From contig CBDDIZ010000015.1 of NCBI GenBank assembly GCA_965229305.1, positions 1 through 64,000 on the forward strand: a DNA stretch of 64,000 bases. The letters are read 5' to 3'. The translations under genes were made by a program, and so were the position numbers. The first letter of the stretch is position 1. The number at the start of each line of letters is the position of its first letter. The stretch is from JALHNI01 sp965229305 (GTDB lineage: Bacteria; Acidobacteriota; Terriglobia; Bryobacterales; Bryobacteraceae). This document shows positions 45,300 through 52,916 of the stretch, piece by piece. A model generated the notes under the pieces. That model saw only the letters and a list, made by a program, of their open reading frames with translations. It ran no database searches and was not told the origin of the DNA.

Positions 45300-45329
45300 A
45301 CAAGACTTGACAGGATTTGGCGTGACGGA

Positions 45330-45557
45330 TCAGGCGAGCGGGGAACAGAAGAGGTGGGAGGCGGTTTCGCGACGGAGGGCGATTTCGGAGCCGTCGACAC
45401 GATAGACGCGAGGGTCGCCGCCGGGAGCGGCGTTGGCGGCTTCGACGACGACGCCGGGGACAAAGCCGAGCTGCATGAGGCGCTGGCTGAAGGCTTCGGG
45501 GAGGTCGAGGCGATCGAGGGTGGCGGACTCGCCGGTGCGAAGGGCAGCAAGCGTCAT
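45330..45557 (-). CDS. feoA: FeoA domain protein
   Basis: A protein of 75 residues from the ATG at 45557 (MTLAALRTGESATLDRLDLP). It has the SH3-like FeoA fold with LMQLGFVPGVVVEAANAAPG and the YRVDGSEIALRRETA end. It is a small cytoplasmic partner of FeoB. The 155-base gap to bfr is long enough for a separate bfr promoter. A longer N-terminus is open to 45623 but is not family-like. Confidence 0.92.
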   Translation of the reverse strand: MTLAALRTGESATLDRLDLPEAFSQRLMQLGFVPGVVVEAANAAPGGDPRVYRVDGSEIALRRETASHLFCSPLA

Positions 45558-45725
45558 TACGCTGCGAGTATCGGGCAAGGGAGCCGAGTCTGTCAACGGC
45601 CTGTTAATTCCTTCACTATTCAATTATTTACTCTTCATGTTCCTTGCCAAACGCGCAAACCCGGGATACATTCACCTGCATCGCCCGTGCTTCATCAGGG
45701 CCTCTTAACTGGGGAGTGAATATCT

Positions 45726-47081
45726 ATGCGTGTTCTGGAACGAGTGGTTCCATTGATGCTGGCCGCCGTGTGTCTGCCCGGCGCTTTGCAGGCTTTTTCG
45801 ACGGGGCCGTTGGCGCAGAGGGCCAACATTGCGGTGGATGGGGGGCTGGCTTGTACGGCCTGTCACCGCACTGGCGTTACGGTGAACCCGGACGGGTTAG
45901 GAAGGGCGACGATCCAAACGTCGCCGTATCGGCCCGGAGTGAAGCAATTGATTCGCGTTCGTCTGACGCATCCGACGGCGCAACGGTGGGGGTTTGAGCT
46001 GGCCTCGCGGCTGGTGAGCGATGAGACGAAGCAGGCGGGGTCGTTCACACCGGTCGATAATTCGATTCGCGTGACGTGTGCGCCGGCGAGTACGCCGGCC
46101 CCTTGCGGGACGCAGGCCGAGTTTGCAACGCATGTGGCGGCGTCGACGTTCGCCGGCCAATCGGACGGCGCGGAGTGGACGATTGAGTGGACGCCGCCTT
46201 CCACCGATGTCGGAGAAGTGATCTTCTACGTGGTGGGCAACGCGGCCAATAACAACGGGCTGAACACGGGCGATTACATCTATGCGTCGACCCTCAAGGT
46301 AAGTGCGGATGGCACTTGTACGACGAGCGGCAAGCCGACGGTGAGGGCGGTGGCGGACGCGGCCAGCGGCCGAGCGAATACATTCGCGATGAACGGCATC
46401 TTCACGATTGCGGGGTCGGCGTTCAATTCGGCGACAGGCGTTCGCGAGGCCAGTTCGCTGGATTTCGTGAACGGACGGTACGCGACGACCTTGGGTTGTA
46501 TTGCTGTGGAGGTGGGCGGTCAACGGGCGCCGGTTCTCTACGTGAACGGTACGCAGATCAACGCACAGTTGCCGACAACGACCGGGCCAGGCAGTACGAC
46601 GGTAACGGTGATCCGGAATCCGGGCACGGCGAGCGAAAGCAAGAGCGACCCGCTGCCGATTACAGTATTGGGGAATGCGCCGGCGTTCTTCACGTTTAAC
46701 GGCACGGCGATCGCGGCGCGGCAGGCGAACTTCTCGATTGCGGCCGATCCGACGGTGGTGCCGGGGGCGACTCCGGTGAAGCCGGGCGACGTCGTGTTGC
46801 TGTATGCGACCGGCCTGGGGCCAACGAACCCGGTGTGGCAGGCGGGCGAGGTGCCGACGACGGTGGCGCCGACCCGCGACGCGGTGACGGTGACGGTGGG
46901 TGGGACGACGCTGGCGGCGGCCGATGTGCTTTACGCGGGCGTGTCGCCGGGGTCGATTTCCGGTCTGTATCAGATCAATGTGCGCGTTCCGGCCAGTACC
47001 GCGGATGGCAATGTGCCGGTGGTGCTGCGGATCGGCGGGCAAGCGACGCAGGCGAACGCGACGATCGCGGTAAAACGCTAG
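45726..47081 (+). CDS. Exported choice-of-anchor V-type protein with Solibacter C-terminal domain and CxxCH
   Basis: A protein of 451 residues with a signal peptide (MRVLERVVPLMLAAVCLPGALQA). Near the N-terminus C43-T-A-C46-H47 (LACTACHRTG) matches the CxxCH found in choice-of-anchor V/Reeler-like domains and could bind heme c. A beta domain to about residue 195 (RPGVKQLIRVRLTHPTAQRW) follows. From about residue 205 comes the TIGR03437-type domain (GIFTIAGSAFNSATG, VLLYATGLGPTNP, SGLYQINVRVPA). The role is unknown. Sulfite dehydrogenase-like genes start 46 bases downstream. Confidence 0.82.
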   Translation: MRVLERVVPLMLAAVCLPGALQAFSTGPLAQRANIAVDGGLACTACHRTGVTVNPDGLGRATIQTSPYRPGVKQLIRVRLTHPTAQRWGFELASRLVSDETKQAGSFTPVDNSIRVTCAPASTPAPCGTQAEFATHVAASTFAGQSDGAEWTIEWTPPSTDVGEVIFYVVGNAANNNGLNTGDYIYASTLKVSADGTCTTSGKPTVRAVADAASGRANTFAMNGIFTIAGSAFNSATGVREASSLDFVNGRYATTLGCIAVEVGGQRAPVLYVNGTQINAQLPTTTGPGSTTVTVIRNPGTASESKSDPLPITVLGNAPAFFTFNGTAIAARQANFSIAADPTVVPGATPVKPGDVVLLYATGLGPTNPVWQAGEVPTTVAPTRDAVTVTVGGTTLAAADVLYAGVSPGSISGLYQINVRVPASTADGNVPVVLRIGGQATQANATIAVKR

Positions 47082-47126
47082 AAAAACGGGGCACGTAACG
47101 CGGGGAGCCGTGTTACGTTTGTTCCC

Positions 47127-48302
47127 ATGGCAAAGCGTGATCGACGGGGATTCCTGGCGCTGGGCGCGGCGGTTCTGACTTCGTGCTCGAAGCAGAAGAC
47201 AGCGGCGCCCAGCGACATCGGCGCACCGATGAGCGAGTATGGCCAGCGGTCGCCATTCGAGAAAGCGGCGCGGGCGTTCAAGACGCCCACTCCGGCAACA
47301 GGCGGGAGCCGGACTCCGCTCGAAGAGACGTACGGCATCATCACACCGGCGCCGCTGCATTTCGAGCGGCATCATGCGGGGGTGCCGAAGATCGACCCGG
47401 CGAAGCATGAGCTGCTGGTGCATGGGTTGGTGGAGCGGGACCAGATCTTTACGATGGACGCGCTGAAGCGTCTACCGTCGGTCTCGCGGATTCACTTTCT
47501 GGAGTGTTCGGGCAATTCGGGGTCCGAGTGGGTGAACCCGGCGGACACGGCGCAACGGAGCCATGGACTCGCGAGCTGCAGCGAGTGGACGGGCGTCCTG
47601 CTCAAGACGGTGCTGGAAGAAACCGGCGTGAAGCCAGAGGCGGCGTGGGTAATTGCCGAGGGTGGCGATGCGTGCCTGATGGCGCGCAGTGTGCCGCTGG
47701 CGAAGTGTCTGGATGACGCGATTCTGGTTTATGGCCAGAACGGCGAAGCGCTGCGGCCGGAGCAAGGCTATCCGCTGCGGCTGTTGTTGCCCGGGTGGGA
47801 AGGCAATGCGTCGATCAAGTGGCTGCGGCGGCTGATGGTGTCCACCGAGCCGATGAACTCACGCGAAGAGACGGCGCACTATACCGACTTAATGGCGGAC
47901 GGCAAGGCGCGTCAATTCACGTTCGATATGGATGCGAAGAGCGTGATTCTGCGGCCTTCGGGAGGGCAGACCGCGACGCCGGGTTTTGTAGAGATTACGG
48001 GGATCGCGTGGAGCGGGCGCGGCAAGATCGACAAGGTGGAGGTTTCGGCCGATGGGGGCAAGACCTGGCAGGCGGCCACGCTCGATGAGGCGCGGCTGAG
48101 CAAGGCGTTCACACGATTCCGGCTGCCCTGGAAATGGGATGGCCAGGCGGTGGACATCAGTTCGCGGGCCACGGACGAGACGGGCTATGTGCAGCCGACG
48201 ACCGAAGAGCTGGTGGCGGTGCGCGGGACGCGGTCCGGCTATCACCATAACGGGATCAAGGTGTGGCGGATCGGGGCGGATGGGAAGGTGAAAAATGCGT
48301 AA
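47127..48302 (+). CDS. Sulfite dehydrogenase, SoxC-like molybdopterin subunit
   Basis: A protein of 391 residues. The N-terminus (RDRRGFLALGAAVLTSC) is a Tat-type signal that may end in a lipobox (LTSC). The oxidoreductase molybdopterin domain contains HFLECSGNSGSEW; Cys127 there is the expected Mo ligand. The C-terminal Ig-like dimerisation domain follows (GIAWSGRGKIDKVEVSADGG). It oxidises sulfite or a related sulfur compound in the periplasm. The adjoining cytochrome c, overlapping by eight bases, is the expected electron acceptor. No other sox genes are present. Confidence 0.9.
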   Translation: MAKRDRRGFLALGAAVLTSCSKQKTAAPSDIGAPMSEYGQRSPFEKAARAFKTPTPATGGSRTPLEETYGIITPAPLHFERHHAGVPKIDPAKHELLVHGLVERDQIFTMDALKRLPSVSRIHFLECSGNSGSEWVNPADTAQRSHGLASCSEWTGVLLKTVLEETGVKPEAAWVIAEGGDACLMARSVPLAKCLDDAILVYGQNGEALRPEQGYPLRLLLPGWEGNASIKWLRRLMVSTEPMNSREETAHYTDLMADGKARQFTFDMDAKSVILRPSGGQTATPGFVEITGIAWSGRGKIDKVEVSADGGKTWQAATLDEARLSKAFTRFRLPWKWDGQAVDISSRATDETGYVQPTTEELVAVRGTRSGYHHNGIKVWRIGADGKVKNA

Positions 48303-48828
48303 GTCATTCTTGCTGTTTGCCTTTGTGGGAATGGCGTGGGCGCAGAAGTACGGGACGGGGCGCGCGGCGACACCGGCGGAAATTGCGGCGCGCGACTATT
48401 CAGTCTCGGCGCGCGGAGCGGGCTTGCCGGCGGGCGGCGGGACGGCGAAGGAAGGTCAGGCGCTGTATGAGAAGCATTGCGCGACGTGCCATGGTCCGGA
48501 GATGAAGGGCGATGGCGAGCAAGGCTATCCGGCGTTGGCGGGGGGCGTGGGGACGTTGGGGTCGGCTAAGCCAGTCCGGACGGTGGGGAGCTATTGGCCG
48601 TATGCGGCGGGCGTGTTCGACTACGTGCGGCGGGCGATGCCCTACGACAATCCGCATTCGCTGAAGGTGGACGAATACTATGCGATCACGGCATACGTGC
48701 TTTTCGTCAACGGCATCGTGAAGCAGGATGAGCGTTTGGACGCTAAAACGCTGCCGGCGGTGAAGATGCCCAACCGCGACGGCTTCTTTCCGGATCCGCG
48801 GGTGAGCGGGAAGAGCCCCAAATATTAG
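48295..48828 (+). CDS. Cytochrome c, SoxD/SorB-like
   Basis: A protein of 177 residues with a signal peptide (MRKSFLLFAFVGMAWAQ). One heme-binding CATCH lies at residues 62-66 within YEKHCATCHGPEMKGDGEQG. Downstream, RRAMPYDNPHSLKVDEYYAI supplies the likely Met ligand. It overlaps the SoxC-like gene by eight bases and probably accepts its electrons. The arrangement equals the SoxCD or SorAB pairs; monoheme SoxD-like is the closest description. Confidence 0.9.
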   Translation: MRKSFLLFAFVGMAWAQKYGTGRAATPAEIAARDYSVSARGAGLPAGGGTAKEGQALYEKHCATCHGPEMKGDGEQGYPALAGGVGTLGSAKPVRTVGSYWPYAAGVFDYVRRAMPYDNPHSLKVDEYYAITAYVLFVNGIVKQDERLDAKTLPAVKMPNRDGFFPDPRVSGKSPKY

Positions 48829-49213
48829 GCCGGAAGCAAGCCGCCGACGTGGGGTGGGTGAGCCGCTGGTGAAGGTTTGTGGCGGGGTTGAGGCGGCAGC
48901 CTGCAGTGCACGGTGAGGGGATCGATCCCCCCTGTGGGCCAAAGGGTCACTTCCTGGCTGGACGCGGGCGACGAGCAGCCTGGCTGGGGCTATCGGCGTA
49001 CCGGGTTTAGAATTCTCAATGAATTTGCGTTCATCCTGGGCCAGAAGTACTGGGGAAGCGCCCACGAATGAGGGTGAACGGTTTCCCGACAGACCGGCCG
49101 GTGATCATTGCTGGGAGCAATGAGGCGGGGCTCGGGCGCCGGAATCCGACTATTGACCGAACCGTAACACGACGTATAGACTCCGCTTACATTCCGTAGG
49201 AGGACTTACTCTA
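48829..49213. other. 385-base gap without a recognised gene
   Basis: No coding frame is convincing. The region has GC-rich self-complementary pieces, for example CCTGGCTGG (48953-48961) and CAGCCTGGCTGGGG (48977-48990), which could belong to a structured RNA or a long leader. A GGAGG before the GTG at 49214 is the ribosome binding site of the next gene. I see no known riboswitch or RNA family. Confidence 0.4.
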
Positions 49214-50046
49214 GTGAATTTCTGTCGTGCTTCCAAACGAGCGTCGGTAACGGCGCTTGTTTACTTACTCGGGACGGTGAGTGCGCATGCCGCGTTGTTT
49301 TCCGGCGCGCCCATTGCCGACGGGTGGACTTATCAGGGTAACTCGGTGACCCTCGGAGATAGTTATGTGCGCGGAGCCGGCGCGATTAACTTCGACATTT
49401 ACTCCACCCTGTTGACGGTGACGAGTGACTTACTGACGGAGTGCGGCACGGCGTGCAGCACTTGGCAACTGGGCGATACGGTGCTGGGGATGGCGGCGCA
49501 GTTTTCGGGCAATGGGAACCAGCAGAGTGCGCCAGGAACGTTGCCCGGCGTAATTATGAAGTGGGCACTTCGGCCTCGACTTACTCGCTGAGTTCGATTG
49601 CTTCGCCATCGGGGAACGGCCAAGGCAGTCATAGTGGGAGCGGCGGCGGTACGGGATCGGTGCTGGCACGGTTGAATGCGCCGGGCGTCGATGGCATTTA
49701 CGGGCCTAGCTTGAGCGCGCAGAAGACGGCGGCGTCCGGCGATGGTCCAGCTTTGCCGGCCGGCGTGGTGGTGTTCCATGCGCTGACGAACGGCGAGTTA
49801 TTTATCAGCCTGGAAGGTTTGTTGAATGTGACGCGGCTGAATGCACTTGATCCGAATTCGCTGGGCCCGCTGACGTTCGGTGGGAACTCGATCGTGGCGG
49901 TGCAGCGCGGTATGGGCAACTCAACGGATGGCTTGGCGGATTCGTTTACGGCGAACTCGGCGCAGGTGCCGGAGCCGTCGACGGGTCTATTAGCGGGCGG
50001 GGCGCTGGCCGCGGCGTGGGTCCTGCGGCGGAAGCAGCGGAGTTAG
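49214..50046 (+). pseudogene. PEP-CTERM protein gene split by a frameshift
   Basis: AGGAGG precedes a GTG start at 49214, and a signal peptide follows (CRASKRASVTALVYLLGTVSAHA). The frame stays protein-like to about 49558 (SAPGTLPGVIMK). It then becomes Arg-rich and stops at 49591. The frame one base back continues plausibly (VGTSASTYSLSSIASPSGN) to 50046 and ends with QVPEPSTGLLAGGALAAAWV-LRRK, a PEP-CTERM tail. One missing or extra base near 49550-49575 would explain this. Joined, it would be about 277 residues. It is a real pseudogene or a sequencing error. Confidence 0.75.
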
Positions 50047-50075
50047 TCTTCCATCGATCGACAGAGAGTGCTTGA

Positions 50076-50108
50076 AGCCAGCCGGTTCGCCGGCTGGCTT
50101 TTCTTCTT
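50076..50108 (+). terminator. Rho-independent terminator
   Basis: AGCCAGCCGG (50076-50085) pairs perfectly with CCGGCTGGCT (50090-50099) around TTCG, followed by TTTCTTCTT. It ends the PEP-CTERM transcript. Confidence 0.92.
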
Positions 50109-51006
50109 AGACGCGCTCGATGACTTTGAGCAGGCCCGCCATGGAGGTGCGGCTGGCGTGCTGCTTGCCCTGGGGACTCTTGTAGTGAGTTTCGAGGGTA
50201 AAGGCATCCTGATAGCCGGCTTTGCGGAGGGCGCGGATCTGGCCGAGGTTGTCCATCTCGCCTTCGCCGACGGCGCACCATTCGATTTCGCCGTTGGCTC
50301 CCTGGCGGAAGTCGCGGAGATGGACGTTGAAGATGCGGGCGGGGTCGAGGCGCTTGAAGCCCTCGGGGAAGGGATGGTCGCCGGACTGGCGGGCGTTGTT
50401 GGGGTCCCAGGTGAGGCCGAGGTTACTTTCGGGGACGGCCTTCAAGAGGGCGGCGGCTTCGGTGGAGGACCAGACGTAGCTGTGGTTGACGTTCTCGAGG
50501 GCGAGCTTGAAGCCGCGGGCCTTGGCGCGGCGAGCGGATTCGCGGACTAACTCATAGATGCGGGGATAGGCGGCGGGGTCCGGCTTCTCGTGGTCCTTGT
50601 AAGTGAAGGCGAAGGTGCGGATGGTCTTGGTGCCCATGACGGCGGCGCGTTCCATGGCGCCGTCCAGTAACTGCCACTGCTTGTCGAGAGTTTCGCGGCC
50701 GGCGGCGGTGTCGGGCGGGAGCGAAATCTTGAAGAAGCCGGTGGCGAGGACGGAAGTGGTGATGCCGTGTTCATCGAAGGTGCCGCGGAGTTCGCGCAGC
50801 TTCTCGACCGGGAGCGCGGTGTTGTACTTCCCCCACACGTTGCGGATCTCGGCGTAGCGCAGGCCGAATTCCTTCATGAAGCGGACAACGGTTTGGGGGT
50901 CGTCGTCGATTTCGTCGATGGAGATGCCGAGTTTGAGCTTCGCGGGATCGAGTGCAAGCAGGGGCGCCGCAAACGGAGCGCACAACAGATGACGGCGGGA
51001 GAACAT
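50107..51006 (-). CDS. Sugar phosphate isomerase/epimerase family protein (xylose isomerase-like TIM barrel)
   Basis: A protein of 299 residues with a probable signal peptide (MFSRRHLLCAPFAAPLLA), Tat-like because of the RR. The TIM barrel shows LGISIDEIDDDPQTV, then KLALENVNHSYVWSS, LTWDPNNARQSGD and FNVHLRDFRQG. The Glu, Asp and His metal ligands of AP-endonuclease-2-type barrels are apparent (E in ALENVN, D in TWDPNN, H in NVHLRD, E in TLETH). The substrate is unknown. Exported members are frequent in this phylum. Confidence 0.85.
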   Translation of the reverse strand: MFSRRHLLCAPFAAPLLALDPAKLKLGISIDEIDDDPQTVVRFMKEFGLRYAEIRNVWGKYNTALPVEKLRELRGTFDEHGITTSVLATGFFKISLPPDTAAGRETLDKQWQLLDGAMERAAVMGTKTIRTFAFTYKDHEKPDPAAYPRIYELVRESARRAKARGFKLALENVNHSYVWSSTEAAALLKAVPESNLGLTWDPNNARQSGDHPFPEGFKRLDPARIFNVHLRDFRQGANGEIEWCAVGEGEMDNLGQIRALRKAGYQDAFTLETHYKSPQGKQHASRTSMAGLLKVIERV

Positions 51007-51034
51007 GCGGTGATTCTATCGCTATCCTCATAGG

Positions 51035-52696
51035 ATGTTGGCGACCCTGGTTCTACTGGCGGTGCAAGCTCCCGCGGAGATGGTGCGAGTGGAGGCGAGC
51101 GAAATCGCCATCGAGGATTCGTCGACGGGCTTGAAGCAGACGGCCCGGGTGGGGGCGTTTCTGATGGGGCGTACGGAGGTGACCGAAGCGGAGTTCGGCC
51201 GACCCGGCGGCGGAGCGAAGCCGGTGACGAATGTCTCCTGGTTTGAGACCGTGCGTTATGCGAATCAGCGCAGTGTGCGCGAGCGGCTGCGGCCTTGTTA
51301 TGACGCGGGTGGGGTGCGGGTGGCGGGTTGCAATGGCTATCGGCTGCCGACAGGGGCGGAATGGAGCATCGCGGCGGCGCAGCCGACGGATCTGGCGTCG
51401 GCGAATTTGCGGGGAGGCGGGGTGGATGATCTGCGTTACCTGACGGGGTCCGTGAGGCCGGTGGGAAGTGGGCAGGCGAATGCGCGGGGGATCCACGACC
51501 TTTACGGGAATGTCTGGGAGTGGTGCGAGGACTGGTATACGCCGGAGCCATTGCTGGACGCGGTGCGCGATCCCATGGGGCCGGCCGAAGGGGTGGAGCG
51601 GCTGATTCGCGGCGGCTCCTACCTGTCGACGCGCGGTCAGTGGAACAAGGGCTTCACGTCGTCGTTCGCGCCGGAGAGGCGAAGCCCTTATACGGGCTTT
51701 CGATTGGTGAGAAGTATCGCGCCGGCGGCGGCGTTGCCGGCGCCCGATGCGGCGTGGCTCGAGCAGTTCCAGGAGAAGCCGGCGGGGATGAAGGCCGCGG
51801 CGGCGGTGGGGGAGTTGGGCGAAGTGCGGGCGGCGTGGACGAAGTTGTTGGGGCTGCAAGAACCGGCAAAGGGTCCGGTGGCGGTACGGAGTATGAAGCG
51901 GTATCGCGAGGCGGTGTGGAACGGCGAACTCCTGGAGGTGGAGGTGGAGCCGGGGTGGACGGCGCGGGTGCTGGTGATGGAGCCGGTGCGGAAGCCTGCG
52001 GGGAAGCTGCCGGTGGTGGTGGTGCCGTTTTATGACGTGGATTCGCCGGCGGGGGAGAATCTGGGTGGGCGACGGTCCGGGGGAGGCGTGCGGGCGTTCG
52101 CGAAGCTGGCGGTGCAGCGGGGCTTTTTAGCGGTGGCGGTGCGTTGGTATGGGGAGGGCGACGGCGAGGGTTATGACGAGTCGGTGAAACAATTGGCGGC
52201 GCGCCATCCGGGGCTGACGGGGATGGCGAAGTGGATCGGCGATGCGCGGCGGTTGGTGGACTATCTGGTGACGCGGCCCGATGTGGATGCGAGGCGGATC
52301 GGGATCATCGGCCATTCGCTGGGCGGGAAGATGGCGCTGTATGCGGCGGCGTTCGACCCGCGGATCCGGGTGATTGTGTCGTCGGAGCCGGGGATTGCGC
52401 TGGGGTTCACGAATTATGAGGCGTTCTGGTATCTGGGGCGGCAGCGTCCGAAGGATCGGGATCAGCAGGACTTGTTGGGATTGATTGCGCCGCGGCCGTT
52501 TCTGCTGATTGCGGGCGAATCGAGCGATGGGGATAAGAGCTGGCCATATTTGTTGGCGGGGCAGGAGGTCTACGGGCGGTTGGGGGCGCGGCGAAATTTA
52601 GGGGCACTGAACCATCGGGCGGGCCATTCGCCTACATCTGCGAGCGTTTTGGCGGCAATGGACTGGCTGGAGCGGTTCCTGGTAGCACCCATTTAA
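51035..52696 (+). CDS. FGE/SUMF1-like domain fused to an alpha/beta hydrolase, exported
   Basis: A protein of 553 residues with a short signal peptide. Residues about 15-225 form a formylglycine-generating-enzyme-like domain (FLMGRTEVTEAEF, YRLPTGAEWSIAA, DLYGNVWEWCEDW, LIRGGSYLSTRGQW, GFRLVRS). The segment after GGSYL has no Cys, so the copper-binding Cys pair of true FGEs is absent. Residues about 270-553 are a hydrolase: VVVVPFYDVDSP, then GHSLGGK with Ser428, then APRPFLLIAGESSDGDKSW and a late His (NHRAGHSP). The substrate is unknown; a binding module joined to an esterase is my reading. Confidence 0.8.
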   Translation: MLATLVLLAVQAPAEMVRVEASEIAIEDSSTGLKQTARVGAFLMGRTEVTEAEFGRPGGGAKPVTNVSWFETVRYANQRSVRERLRPCYDAGGVRVAGCNGYRLPTGAEWSIAAAQPTDLASANLRGGGVDDLRYLTGSVRPVGSGQANARGIHDLYGNVWEWCEDWYTPEPLLDAVRDPMGPAEGVERLIRGGSYLSTRGQWNKGFTSSFAPERRSPYTGFRLVRSIAPAAALPAPDAAWLEQFQEKPAGMKAAAAVGELGEVRAAWTKLLGLQEPAKGPVAVRSMKRYREAVWNGELLEVEVEPGWTARVLVMEPVRKPAGKLPVVVVPFYDVDSPAGENLGGRRSGGGVRAFAKLAVQRGFLAVAVRWYGEGDGEGYDESVKQLAARHPGLTGMAKWIGDARRLVDYLVTRPDVDARRIGIIGHSLGGKMALYAAAFDPRIRVIVSSEPGIALGFTNYEAFWYLGRQRPKDRDQQDLLGLIAPRPFLLIAGESSDGDKSWPYLLAGQEVYGRLGARRNLGALNHRAGHSPTSASVLAAMDWLERFLVAPI

Positions 52697-52742
52697 GGTG
52701 TCTTATGGATCCAGTACCGCGTATAAGGCCGAATTTATAAAA

Positions 52743-52769
52743 GTTAGAAATCCGAATTAGAATTCTAAC
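52743..52769. promoter_or_regulatory. Nested palindromes upstream of the subtilase gene (site 1)
   Basis: GTTAGAA (52743-52749) and TTCTAAC (52763-52769) are inverted, and TTAGAATTCTAA (52757-52768) is a perfect 12-base palindrome inside. The surrounding DNA is AT-rich. Confidence 0.4.
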
Positions 52770-52812
52770 TCTTTCTTTTTGAGTCAGTTGGGACAAAGAA
52801 TTTCGGCGTTTA

Positions 52813-52845
52813 GGACAGAATGACGGACAATGGGACATTCTGTCC
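52813..52845. promoter_or_regulatory. Inverted repeat upstream of the subtilase gene (site 2)
   Basis: GGACAGAAT (52813-52821) and ATTCTGTCC (52837-52845) are perfect nine-base arms separated by 15 bases, about 70 bases before the start codon. It may be an operator. Confidence 0.45.
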
Positions 52846-52916
52846 GCCCGGATAGAGGGCGTAAATTGTAAAATCAATAACTTGCCTTTGGCGTTTCACC
52901 TGCACTGAAAGCCGGC

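Noticed and set aside
48823..48850. SRP (4.5S) RNA-like word with a GGAA loop
   Set aside because: GGCCGGAAGCAAGCC resembles the SRP apical loop, but the flanking internal loop and the closing stem do not fit.
51035..51700. Sulfatase-activating formylglycine-generating enzyme
   Set aside because: The Cys residues needed after GGSYL are absent and no sulfatase gene is nearby.
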